Assembly (NCBI RefSeq): GCF_000007825.1
Contig: NC_004722.1
Location: 2,272,501 to 2,336,500 of the forward strand
Direction of reading: 5' to 3'
DNA: 64,000 bases
DNA from: Bacillus cereus ATCC 14579
GTDB lineage: Bacteria; Bacillota; Bacilli; Bacillales; Bacillaceae_G
The position numbers were made by a program, and so were the translations under genes. A model generated the notes under the pieces. That model did not search any database and had not been told where the DNA came from. It worked only from the letters and a program-made list of their open reading frames with translations. Every line of letters starts with the position of its first letter. Within the stretch, counting starts at the first letter, position 1. Positions 44,368-52,283 of the stretch are shown here, in pieces.

Positions 44368-46156
44368 TTTTCAAGGGCAATTTGCTAATAAAGGTGGACG
44401 AAACAAACCAAAGATGGGGAAAGCTAAAAATGCTCAAGGAACTGTAATGCGGATATGGAACTATATGGGCTACCAAAAAGCTGCTCTTATGTTTGTTATA
44501 TTTCTAGTCGTTGTTACTACTTTACTTGGATTATTAGGTCCCTATTTTATGGGGGTCATTATTGATCAATATATTGTACCGAAAGATTTAAGTGGTACAG
44601 CAAGAATGTGTATGTTACTTATCGCAATTTACGGTGTAACTGTACTTTTAACATGGTTACAAACATTTGTCATGATTAACGTTGCATTAAAAACAATTCA
44701 AAAAATACGACAAGATATTTTTGAGAAAATCCAAACGCTTTCTTTACGGTTCTTTGATGTGCGTTCCCAAGGTGATTTAATGAGCCGTGTGACAAATGAT
44801 ATAGATAATTTGAATCAAGCTTTGACACAAAGTGTTGTACAAATTATTTCATCAGCGTTAACTTTTATAGGTGTAACGATTGCGATGTTCGCTTTAAATT
44901 GGATTTTAGCAATTGTAACTTTAATTACAGTACCTATTATGTTTTACGTTACAAAAAAACTAGTTGCATATAGTGGTAAAAACTTTGCGAAGCGTCAAAA
45001 AGATTTAGGTGAATTAAATGGATTTATTGAGGAAGCAATTACAGGTGCGGATGTTACAACGTTGTACGGAAAAGAAAAAGAAACTGTACAAAATTTCAAT
45101 AAAATTAATGAACAGCTAAGAGTTTCAGCTACGAAGGCTGATACATTTTCAGCTTTTATTTTTCCAAGTATGAACTTTATTAATAATTTAGGTATGGGCC
45201 TTGTCATTGGGACTGGATCAGTTATGGTCTTAAACGGAATGACAACAGTAGGAGTTATTGCGGCTTTTATTAATTATTCTCGTCAATTCTCAAGACCGCT
45301 AAGTCAATTTGCGACTTTAATGAATACAATTCAAGCGGCAGTTGCTGGTGGAGAACGTGTTTTTGAAATTATGGATGAGGTACCAGAAATTCAAAATAAA
45401 AAAGACGCATTCGTTGTACAAAATTTACAAGGGCATGTTGCACTTGAGAATGTTTCATTTGGCTACGCAGAAAATAAAACGATTTTAAAAGAAGTGAGTC
45501 TTAAAGCGCAGCCAGGAGAGACAATTGCTTTAGTTGGTCCGACTGGATCAGGGAAAACAACAATCATTAATTTATTAACTCGCTTTTACGATATACAGCA
45601 AGGACAAATTCATATTGATGGAAAAGATATAAAAGATTATGATATTAATTCTTTACGAAGTAAAATAGGAGTAGTTTTACAGGATACGTATTTATTTGCT
45701 GGTTCGATTATGGATAATATCCGTTATGGACGCTTAGATGCTACTGATGAAGAAGTTATCACTGCAGCTAAGGCAGCATCTGCACATTCTTTTATTAAGC
45801 ATTTGCCAAATCAATATGAAACAGAAATTGCTTCAGAAGGATCGAATTTAAGTCAAGGACAAAAACAACTTCTAGCGATTGCACGAGCAATTTTAGCAGA
45901 TGCAGATATATTAATTCTCGATGAAGCGACATCAAATATTGATACAAGAACAGAATTACAAATACAAGCAGGACTAAATAATTTAATGAGAGGTCGCACA
46001 AGTTTTGTGATCGCTCATCGACTTAAAACAATTGAAAAAGCAGATCAAATTCTTGTTATAAAAGATGGAAATATTTTAGAAAGAGGGAATCATGAATCTC
46101 TCATGGAAGATAGAGGGTTTTATTTTGATTTGTATACGAGCCAGTTTAAAATATAG
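44360..46156 (+). CDS. Heterodimeric ABC exporter, catalytic subunit
   Basis: This 598-residue protein starts at ATG 44360, which overlaps the previous stop (ATGCGTAA), so the two are translationally coupled. It has a basic N-terminal tail, six TMs and an NBD with Walker A GPTGSGKTT, Walker B LILDEATSNID (catalytic glutamate present) and switch FVIAHRL. Its signature is altered (LSQGQKQLLAIARA) and would pair with the partner's degenerate site. Together the pair matches the YfiC/BmrD arrangement of drug or lipid exporters. Confidence 0.92.
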   Translation: MRNFQGQFANKGGRNKPKMGKAKNAQGTVMRIWNYMGYQKAALMFVIFLVVVTTLLGLLGPYFMGVIIDQYIVPKDLSGTARMCMLLIAIYGVTVLLTWLQTFVMINVALKTIQKIRQDIFEKIQTLSLRFFDVRSQGDLMSRVTNDIDNLNQALTQSVVQIISSALTFIGVTIAMFALNWILAIVTLITVPIMFYVTKKLVAYSGKNFAKRQKDLGELNGFIEEAITGADVTTLYGKEKETVQNFNKINEQLRVSATKADTFSAFIFPSMNFINNLGMGLVIGTGSVMVLNGMTTVGVIAAFINYSRQFSRPLSQFATLMNTIQAAVAGGERVFEIMDEVPEIQNKKDAFVVQNLQGHVALENVSFGYAENKTILKEVSLKAQPGETIALVGPTGSGKTTIINLLTRFYDIQQGQIHIDGKDIKDYDINSLRSKIGVVLQDTYLFAGSIMDNIRYGRLDATDEEVITAAKAASAHSFIKHLPNQYETEIASEGSNLSQGQKQLLAIARAILADADILILDEATSNIDTRTELQIQAGLNNLMRGRTSFVIAHRLKTIEKADQILVIKDGNILERGNHESLMEDRGFYFDLYTSQFKI

Positions 46157-46175
46157 TAAAAGCATTGATATGTTG

Positions 46176-46209
46176 CGGTTTCTCTTGAGAGGAGAAACCG
46201 TATTTTTAT
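46176..46209 (+). terminator. Terminator of ABC exporter operon
   Basis: Perfect arms CGGTTTCTC and GAGAAACCG then TATTTTTAT. Confidence 0.85.
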
Positions 46210-46223
46210 ATTTGTAAATGTTA

Positions 46224-46424
46224 CTATTCGAATGGTCTTTCACTACATATTTTAACAGCATCCCCTTGTATTCTAGGAAAAACATGTGAATAACGATTTA
46301 ATGTTATGAACATATCTTTATAACTGAAGTGTTTACTTACAGTCTTTGGATGTATACCTTGTTTCAAAAGTAGCGTAGCATGTGTATAACGTAAATCATA
46401 AAATCGAACTTTAAAAATTGGAAT
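46224..46424 (-). pseudogene. Remnant of a tyrosine recombinase (phage-type integrase)
   Basis: Read on the minus strand from 46424 to the stop at 46224, the frame gives VRFYDLRYTHATLLLKQGIH, then a KTVSKHFSYKD segment, TLNRYSHVF and a tail. This is the C-terminal catalytic part of a phage integrase (usual form FHDLRHTHATLLL...TLDTYSHV). The catalytic arginine and tyrosine are present, but the HxLRHT histidine is tyrosine and everything upstream of about 65 residues is missing. It is therefore a dead fragment. Confidence 0.75.
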
Positions 46425-46434
46425 TTAAATAAAA

Positions 46435-46456
46435 AGAGCGCTGTTAAAAGCGCTCT
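46435..46456. terminator. Hairpin next to integrase remnant
   Basis: Arms AGAGCGCT and AGCGCTCT around GTTAAA; no clear gene to serve. Confidence 0.5.
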
Positions 46457-46536
46457 GAGACAAATCATATATTTAGAGAGGAGTCAAGATAATATATGGA
46501 TATTGTGTGAGAATGTTGTAGGTTTTAATGAAAAAT

Positions 46537-46562
46537 AAAGCACACATATAAGTGTGCTTTTA
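46537..46562. terminator. Orphan hairpin
   Basis: AAAGCACACATATAAGTGTGCTTT followed by TAT; no ORF leads into it. Confidence 0.5.
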
Positions 46563-46694
46563 TGAACGCTTTAGATTTGTATGACTATATAGTCATACAA
46601 TAAAATATGCTTGTTTAATATAAATGTGTGTCAAATCTATAAAAAGATATTGTGTATAAGGAACAATAAATGTTAATTAGCCAAGTCTTTTGTT

Positions 46695-46820
46695 TTTATC
46701 CTGCTATTTGCCGGGTAGTAAGACCCCCACCTCAAAATTCAGCAGAAGCAAAGAAGTTAGGTGGGGGCTGGACTGCCCGTAAAGTCCGATTGGTGAGGGC
46801 TGATTAAAGTTTCACTTTAT
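46695..46820 (+). repeat. bcr1-like repeat, full-length copy abutting exsF
   Basis: This 126-bp copy runs from TTTAT (46695-46699) to TTTAT (46816-46820), starts CCTGCTATTTGCCGGG and ends ATTAAAGTTTCAC. The hairpin ACCCCCACCT...AGGTGGGGG is present. The last base of the flank is also the last base of the exsF-like stop codon. Confidence 0.8.
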
Positions 46821-47323
46821 TAACGAATTTGTGCAACTGTTAACGCTGCAGAACGAATATCTACTGTACCTATTACTTCAACGGGGACAATTTGAATTAA
46901 ATCACCAGGGTTTAAGTTAATTAGAATGACACCACTTGATACATCGACTTCACCAGTTCCTATAATATTAGAACGGACTGCGGTTCCGGATCCTGCAATA
47001 ACATTAGTCGATGAATTTAATGTCAAGAAAAAGCGTGCTGCTTCCGGGGCTAATGGAAGGTTATCAAGGCTGATCGTTAATGTATAGCTAATTTGATAAA
47101 TACCAGCTACCTGAATTTTAATACCAGTTCCAGTACTAATTGTATCATTGATTACAGGGACAGTAATATTAGGATTTGGGCCTGTACTAGGTAATAGTAG
47201 TGGTGTAAATAATGTTGCGAATTGAGGTGAAGTAGCATTGAAGGCAAAACCTAGGGCAGGTAGTGTACTAGGTGCGTGTGCTTCACAATTAAAATTAGCG
47301 AATTTACGAATGGATGAGCGCAT
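46820..47323 (-). CDS. exsF: ExsF/BxpB-family exosporium basal-layer protein
   Basis: This 167-residue protein matches the BxpB/ExsF family throughout: STLPALGFAFNATSPQFA, LFTPLLLPSTGPNPNITVPV, AGIYQISYTLTISLDN and GTGEVDVSSGVILINLNPGD. In known strains this protein anchors collagen-like filaments (BclA) to the exosporium base. AAAGGAGTGAAAAT precedes the ATG. It stands beside several collagen-like genes in this island. It could be either the ExsFA or ExsFB paralogue. Confidence 0.88.
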   Translation of the reverse strand: MRSSIRKFANFNCEAHAPSTLPALGFAFNATSPQFATLFTPLLLPSTGPNPNITVPVINDTISTGTGIKIQVAGIYQISYTLTISLDNLPLAPEAARFFLTLNSSTNVIAGSGTAVRSNIIGTGEVDVSSGVILINLNPGDLIQIVPVEVIGTVDIRSAALTVAQIR

Positions 47324-47698
47324 ATTTTCACTCCTTTCTTGTATTTAGATTTCGTGAGTATTAACTTCACATTTTGGACAAGCATAATACAATATATGAA
47401 AATTTATAGTAGATAGTGCACAAGCTTCACTATTACGAATAAAGCAATGAATAATAATAAATACTATATGGAAAAGCAGTTAGCTAACTGCTTAGTAGGT
47501 TCTCCAAGAGCAAATAGGCGCAAAATTATTGCACTCTCAAAAAGATCAATACAGATAAGTGCTCTTTTTGAGAGTGAGTATAAATTTCTATCATTCTATC
47601 TAGTATTTGCACTGTATTATGTAGTTGCTACTAAAATTGATGTGAATTTTTAAAATTAGAGGTTTCTTTTAATGAAACCTCTAAAAAGACAACTAAAT
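47324..47698. other. Intergenic region with hairpin
   Basis: A 68-codon plus-strand frame (47447-47653) has no ribosome site and is cut by a hairpin with arms CTCTCAAAAAG and CTTTTTGAGAG near 47537-47575. I do not count it as a gene. The region probably holds the exsF promoter. Confidence 0.4.
47658..47687 (-). terminator. Terminator of DUF4183 gene
   Basis: Arms AGAGGTTTC and GAAACCTCT around TTTTAAT. Confidence 0.65.
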
Positions 47699-47983
47699 TT
47701 ACGTTATAGTAAATTCAATTGCGATAGGAGTGCCTCCATCTAGGACTGCTCCTCCTACAATAGTAGCAGCTGTAGTAGTCACACCAGTAATAGTATCACC
47801 TGTTTGAATAACACCATTAATATAAAGTGTTAAAAAGGCATAAGAAGCAGGGAATGTTGTTACAGCACCAGTGTCATCAGTGAAGTCTGTGTTAGCAAAA
47901 GTTAAATCTGCTCCAGCAGCAGTTCCTGTTGCTGCTGTACTTACAAATCGTCTTCCTGCTATAAAAGGTTTAACGATAGGCAT
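47699..47983 (-). CDS. DUF4183 protein, exosporium-associated
   Basis: This small protein has 94 residues: a short N-terminal segment (MPIVKPFIAGRRFVST) and a beta-rich DUF4183 domain (ASYAFLTLYINGVIQTGDTIT). The same domain forms the tip of the collagen-like protein at 52284. DUF4183 is common in Bacillus spore-surface proteins. AAAGGGGTGAATATAA precedes the ATG. Its role is inferred from neighbours. Confidence 0.8.
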   Translation of the reverse strand: MPIVKPFIAGRRFVSTAATGTAAGADLTFANTDFTDDTGAVTTFPASYAFLTLYINGVIQTGDTITGVTTTAATIVGGAVLDGGTPIAIEFTIT

Positions 47984-48186
47984 TTATATTCACCCCTTTT
48001 TGAGAATTAACTTAGACAAGTTTTTTGAAAGTTTTGTCCTGTATCGTATATTATGCTGTGCTTCTACTAAGAGATACGGCTTGTATACTAGTAAATAAAT
48101 ATAATTATTATGCGTTTTATAAGTTAGGTTCTTATAAGTAATTAAGTGGTTAAGGTTGGATTTTGTATATGGTATGTTTATGTTAA

Positions 48187-48214
48187 AAAAGAGAGCTCTT
48201 TTAGAAAGAGCTCT
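48187..48214 (-). terminator. Terminator of small TM gene
   Basis: Arms AAGAGCTCTTT and AAAGAGCTCT with T-run on the minus strand. Confidence 0.75.
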
Positions 48215-48225
48215 TAATCAAATTA

Positions 48226-48498
48226 TTATCTTAGTGTTGGAGGGAAACTGGCGGCCTCAGTGACAGATGGTAGAAATAATTTACGTGGTATTGTAATAAA
48301 TTCAAGCGCAATTTGCTTTGGATAAAAAAGTATTTGAGTTAAATCTAGAGCATGTATTAATAGTATCATGAAGCTTGTAAGAATGATAAAACTACCCCAA
48401 AAGAAACTTTTTGAAGTGTTGCGGAAATCTTTTATTAAAGAAAAGAATGAAAAAAATGCGGTAACAATGAGAATAAAAAATTTATACTTATCAGCCAT
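48226..48498 (-). CDS. Small membrane protein, unknown
   Basis: This 90-residue protein has two TMs (about 6-22 and 34-52) and a C-terminal tail (PKQIALEFITIPRKLFLPSV). AGGAGG lies 7 bases before the ATG and a terminator follows, so it is probably real. Not recognised; its place in the exosporium island is the only hint. Confidence 0.65.
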   Translation of the reverse strand: MADKYKFFILIVTAFFSFFSLIKDFRNTSKSFFWGSFIILTSFMILLIHALDLTQILFYPKQIALEFITIPRKLFLPSVTEAASFPPTLR

Positions 48499-48885
48499 TG
48501 TGATCCTCCTAAAGAACAGTAATTTATATTATATCGTATTTTTCAATATTATTATAAAAAGATTTTAAAGTGAATAATAAGAAAAAAAATAAAGCCATAA
48601 CTTAAAATCTTAGTTTAGGTTCTATTGTTTGAATTCTTTGTTTTAGAAGGTATAAAATCTGAAATTGAAAATTTTCCAAATGAACTACCATTTTTTATTT
48701 CTGATCCAACATCAAGTGCTTAATGAAATGGTATGAAAGATTATAGGCTAGTGATACGAGATTAAATAAGAGGAATTTCCGTGCAGCAAGAGTTCTAGCT
48801 CAGATTTCTACTAGAGAAAAGTATTTAGTTGGAGTTGGTATGTTAATAAAAAACGGATGGATGTCGAAACTAAATATTCATGACA
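48499..48885 (+). other. Non-coding stretch with two short open fragments
   Basis: Two plus-strand frames lack starts and are cut by stops: one reads VLEGIKSEIENFPNELPFFI (up to the stop near 48723), the other, from about 48748, reads ASDTRLNKRNFRAARVLAQI and stops near 48910 inside the 3' end of the glycosyltransferase. They look like remains of one or more old genes. I cannot name the family. Confidence 0.3.
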
Positions 48886-49668
48886 TTAAGGACAAAGATC
48901 AGGAAATATAATTTGGTATTCTGGGAATAACCGGAGATCCGTAGTTAAGGTTGCATAGTATTTGTATTTTTTTTCTAATTTTTCAATTGTTGTTAAGTGA
49001 TGAGAACCTAATCCGCGTCGTACACTATGTTGAGAAAGAGTAGGCCCGATTTGTAATTTTCGTTTTTTCATTGCATCGTTCCATGGACTATAAAAAAATT
49101 TAAAAATAAAAGCAGGTTCCATGTAAATGCTATAAGGATAATGCGAACCATGTCTCCCGACTCTATAGTTCCCGTGCGAATTATTGTGAATTAATCTACC
49201 GTTAAGATATAGTTGGTTTGGATTAGGTTGAATTATTATGCCGTGATAACGTTGTTTAACAAGCGGAGAGCTATATCTTGGATTAGTGTAGCCATGAGTC
49301 GGTTCATCAATCATCATAATCATTCTTATTGAAAACATATTGCCGCCCATAGTGTTAAGTGATTTGAAAAATTGTTCTTTATTATAACAGCACAGGAATT
49401 CTGTCGTATTCAATACCATTTTCCATCCTGTAATTTCTCTTTCAATTTCCATAACTTCTTGATCAACTAAATAAGCATCAAATTCGAATGATTTTGAGTT
49501 TCGTATTTCCCAATTAGGAGCGAATGTTTTACAGATTTCAACTGAACGATCAGTGGATCCACGGTTAATAAGAATGCCATGATCAAATAGCTTTGTATGG
49601 TGCATTAACCACCACGGAAGTAAATATTCTTCATTGTAAAAATGAGAAATTAAAGTAGTCTTAATCAA
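48886..49668 (-). CDS. Glycosyltransferase, family-2-like
   Basis: This protein of about 260 residues begins LISHFYNEEYLLPWWLMHHTKLFDHGILINRGSTDRSVEI, the start of the Glyco_tranf_2_4 group. The usual DxD-type acid may be in FDAYLVDQEVMEIER. The start is set at TTG 49668, five bases after GGAGG; GTG 49674 lies inside that site. Among collagen-like, threonine-rich spore proteins it is a likely enzyme for their glycosylation, but that is inference. Confidence 0.75.
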   Translation of the reverse strand: MIKTTLISHFYNEEYLLPWWLMHHTKLFDHGILINRGSTDRSVEICKTFAPNWEIRNSKSFEFDAYLVDQEVMEIEREITGWKMVLNTTEFLCCYNKEQFFKSLNTMGGNMFSIRMIMMIDEPTHGYTNPRYSSPLVKQRYHGIIIQPNPNQLYLNGRLIHNNSHGNYRVGRHGSHYPYSIYMEPAFIFKFFYSPWNDAMKKRKLQIGPTLSQHSVRRGLGSHHLTTIEKLEKKYKYYATLTTDLRLFPEYQIIFPDLCP

Positions 49669-49847
49669 AATCACCTCCGTATTTAACCTGCTTCTTATTT
49701 AATATAATATGGAAGGAAACCTATTGTTAGAAGGTTTCCTCTTAAAAGTTTTAAACCACATAGGGTATGTGGATGGATTAGTATGTAAAGTAGTCTGAAT
49801 GATAAAGAGTGGTATTAAAAAGTACAAAATCTAAAATGAGCATCGAA

Positions 49848-50432
49848 TTAGTGTATAACGATTGAAACGGCACTGAAAACTAATAAAACAGCCATAATGA
49901 TGTTAAATAATTGATTATGTTTTAATAAAAGTTTTTGGAACATGGAACCAAAAAGGCTCCAACTAAATGTACTCAGTAAACCGACTATACCTAGAAATAA
50001 TGAGAAAAGTAGAAAACTTGAATATGAATTGTAGTAAGGGAGTATAAAAGTAGAGACTACTGTGAGTCCGAATAATATTCCTTTAGGGTTAATAAATTGA
50101 AGGAAAATACCCACTGTAAATAAGTTTTTATTATTTTTTTCATTGTGACCGGCACCGCCTTTACTAGTAATTATTTTAAAGGCTAAATATAGCATATACG
50201 CGACACCTAAAATTTTTAAAGGAAATTCAATTATAGGGATAATATTAATTAATACAATATTAAAGAAACTGCATAAAGAAGTGAGGATGAAAAAACCGAA
50301 TGCTACTCCAAAGCAAAAGTTTATGCTTCTCTTTAATCCATGTTGATTTGCGTATGTCATAGCTAAGAAATTGTTGGGACCAGGTGTGAAGCTACTTATA
50401 AATACAAATAACAAAAAAGAAAATATAGGCAT
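49848..50432 (-). CDS. LysE/RhtB-family amino-acid exporter
   Basis: This 194-residue protein has about six TMs and the family start SSFTPGPNNFLAMTYANQHG. NPKGILFG in the middle is a second conserved site. It exports an amino acid or related amine. It is divergent from the XRE-cupin regulator at 50545, with inverted repeats between them. Confidence 0.9.
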   Translation of the reverse strand: MPIFSFLLFVFISSFTPGPNNFLAMTYANQHGLKRSINFCFGVAFGFFILTSLCSFFNIVLINIIPIIEFPLKILGVAYMLYLAFKIITSKGGAGHNEKNNKNLFTVGIFLQFINPKGILFGLTVVSTFILPYYNSYSSFLLFSLFLGIVGLLSTFSWSLFGSMFQKLLLKHNQLFNIIMAVLLVFSAVSIVIH

Positions 50433-50475
50433 TTCAAAACCCCCTATTTTTTGTGTGTTATAATGACCGAAAAGA

Positions 50476-50522
50476 ACAATATAACGTGTGCTTTTTATTA
50501 TACATAACGGTCGTTATATTGT
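50476..50522. promoter_or_regulatory. Operator region between lysE-type and XRE-cupin genes
   Basis: ACAATATAACG (50476-50486) and CGTTATATTGT (50512-50522) are exact inverted repeats. The second overlaps another palindrome, ATAACG-GT-CGTTAT (50504-50517). TATAAT on the minus strand (about 50496-50502) is a likely -10 for lysE lying between them. This suits repression by the XRE protein and self-control. Confidence 0.65.
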
Positions 50523-50544
50523 ATACAGTGTAGGAGTGTTTTTT

Positions 50545-51102
50545 ATGGAAGAAATTCAACTTATTCTGGCAAAAAATTTAAAATCAATACGTGAAAAAGA
50601 AAAATTAAGTTTAGAAAAGGTCTCTCAATTAACAGGTGTAAGTAAAACAATGATTGGACAGATAGAAAGAGGAGATTCAAGCCCGACACTAACAACAATA
50701 TGGAAAATTGCTAATGGTTTGAAAGTATCATTTACCTCTTTAATTAATAATCCACAGCCTGATACGAAAGTAGTTTTACGAAATGATGTTCAAGTATTGT
50801 CTGAAGACAATGGGAGATATAAGGTGTATCCCTCATTTCCTTTCCAAGATAATAGGAATTTTGAAATCTATATGGTTGAAATTGATACAGAAGGGAAATT
50901 AAGTTCAGAAGCGCATAAAGAAGGAACAGAAGAGTTTATAACGGTATTTGAAGGGAAATTGACAATTGACATAAACGATTGTCAATATACGTTAAATAAT
51001 GGAGACTCAATTCGCTTTAAGGCGGATAGACCGCATACTTATACTAATTCAGGAAGAACATTAACGCGGTTAAGTATGACTATTTATTATCCAGCTTTAT
51101 AA
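50545..51102 (+). CDS. XRE-family regulator with C-terminal cupin
   Basis: This 185-residue protein starts at ATG 50545 after TAGGAGTG. The HTH_3 covers about 10-65 (LSLEKVSQLTGVSKTMIGQIERGDSSPTLTTIWKIANGLK). The cupin covers about 110-180, with TEEFITVFEGKLTIDI, NNGDSIRFKADRPHTY. It is the same type as the regulator at 26203 but distinct in sequence. It probably controls the divergent LysE-type exporter. Confidence 0.9.
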   Translation: MEEIQLILAKNLKSIREKEKLSLEKVSQLTGVSKTMIGQIERGDSSPTLTTIWKIANGLKVSFTSLINNPQPDTKVVLRNDVQVLSEDNGRYKVYPSFPFQDNRNFEIYMVEIDTEGKLSSEAHKEGTEEFITVFEGKLTIDINDCQYTLNNGDSIRFKADRPHTYTNSGRTLTRLSMTIYYPAL

Positions 51103-51137
51103 GCTGGCAATAATATAAAGAGTAAATGTGTATTGTT

Positions 51138-51169
51138 AAAACCATCTATAAGAGATGGTTTTATTTTTT
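51138..51169 (+). terminator. Terminator of XRE-cupin gene
   Basis: Arms AAAACCATCT and AGATGGTTTT, then ATTTTTT. Confidence 0.85.
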
Positions 51170-51461
51170 GAATATAAAAAAAGACACTCAATTGAGTGTC
51201 AATATAGTATTGCTCTCGCGTATAGGATTGGAGATGTTCCTCAAATACATATTGAGATGGTCTGTAAAGAAGAAACGATCTTCATCTTTAATGTAACACC
51301 GACATGGGGGAAGTGTAAATTGATAATATATATACGGAAAATTTAGTATAGATGTTTTCTACTATGGATATAGTACAATTTATTTTTATTACGTCATCAC
51401 TCTCGTAATATTTACCAATTGAGTATTTAGATTGTTTATTATAAAAAGAATGAATCATTTT

Positions 51462-52058
51462 TTAATCAATTCGTATAATTGTAAGAGAGGCACCTGTTGA
51501 TCCACCTCCAACTAAATTCACGACAGATAATATACCAAATAATTGTAGTGAAATTGTATTACCAGCATTTAAATTAGTAATTAAATTATTACTATAATTT
51601 GAAGTTGATAAAGCGGGAGAAAAAATAGAGCCAGGAATTGGCGTAGAAGCGTTTAATAGTAGTCTAGTTCCAGCAAGTAGAGCGGTTGTCGTATTAACTT
51701 GATAGGTTAAATGATATCTTCCAGTTACAGGAATTGTAAATACGTCATTTGAAGCGTTAACTGTAAAATTACCAAGACTTTGGTTATTTGAAAGTGGAAT
51801 GTTTGTTCCTCCTAATATGACTGAAACAGGACCACCTGATGTATTATTAGCGAACATAGAGTTTGTTGTAACGATAGACCCAGTACTTCCGGTAGACCCA
51901 GTACTTCCGGTAGGCCCAGTACTTCCGGTAGATCCAGTACTCCCGGTAAGCCCAGTACTTCCAGTAGGCCCCGTAGGTCCAGTAAGCCTGTAAGGGAAAA
52001 TAATGTCAAGGGCCATTGACATTATTTCTTTTTTTCTAATTTCATTATCATCTTGAAT
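51462..52058 (-). CDS. Short collagen-like exosporium protein (BclA-type tip)
   Basis: A leader ending MSMALDIIFPYRL is followed by about 12 collagen-type triplets (GPTGPTGSTGLTGSTG and so on). Then comes a beta-jelly-roll C-terminal domain of about 125 residues (ANNTSGGPVSVILGGTNIPL, then FTIPVTGRYHLTYQVNTT and TIIRID). That tip resembles the trimeric C1q/TNF-like domain of BclA. The only upstream GTG (52067) lies within the perfect ribosome site GAGGTGAT. ATT 52058 is 8 bases after GAGG and is taken as the start; the first internal ATG (about 52022) has only a weak site. Confidence 0.75.
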   Translation of the reverse strand: MQDDNEIRKKEIMSMALDIIFPYRLTGPTGPTGSTGLTGSTGSTGSTGPTGSTGSTGSTGSIVTTNSMFANNTSGGPVSVILGGTNIPLSNNQSLGNFTVNASNDVFTIPVTGRYHLTYQVNTTTALLAGTRLLLNASTPIPGSIFSPALSTSNYSNNLITNLNAGNTISLQLFGILSVVNLVGGGSTGASLTIIRID

Positions 52059-52283
52059 ATAAATCACCTCATCTTTTTAAATAAGAATGTAATAGATTTA
52101 GTACTTTTTAAATAGAATGATTAATTTATTATATTAATTAAAGCGGTTATAGCAACGGTAAAATGTTTAATATATGTAATAATTCTTTGGGAAGAAAAAA
52201 GAGAATAGTTATAAAGTTATTCTTTAATGATAGGGTCATAATGATGTGTATGAATTAAAAAACATGTGGAATGAGGTATTAAA

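Noticed and set aside
46537..46562. Hairpin considered as part of a CRISPR-like or att repeat
   Set aside because: Only one copy exists and no spacers or matching direct repeat were found.
47447..47653. A 68-codon plus-strand frame between exsF and the DUF4183 gene
   Set aside because: No ribosome site, unlikely composition, and its middle is a hairpin (CTCTCAAAAAG/CTTTTTGAGAG).
51155..51346. A 63-codon plus-strand frame after the XRE-cupin gene
   Set aside because: It begins inside the terminator of that gene and has no ribosome site or recognisable sequence.
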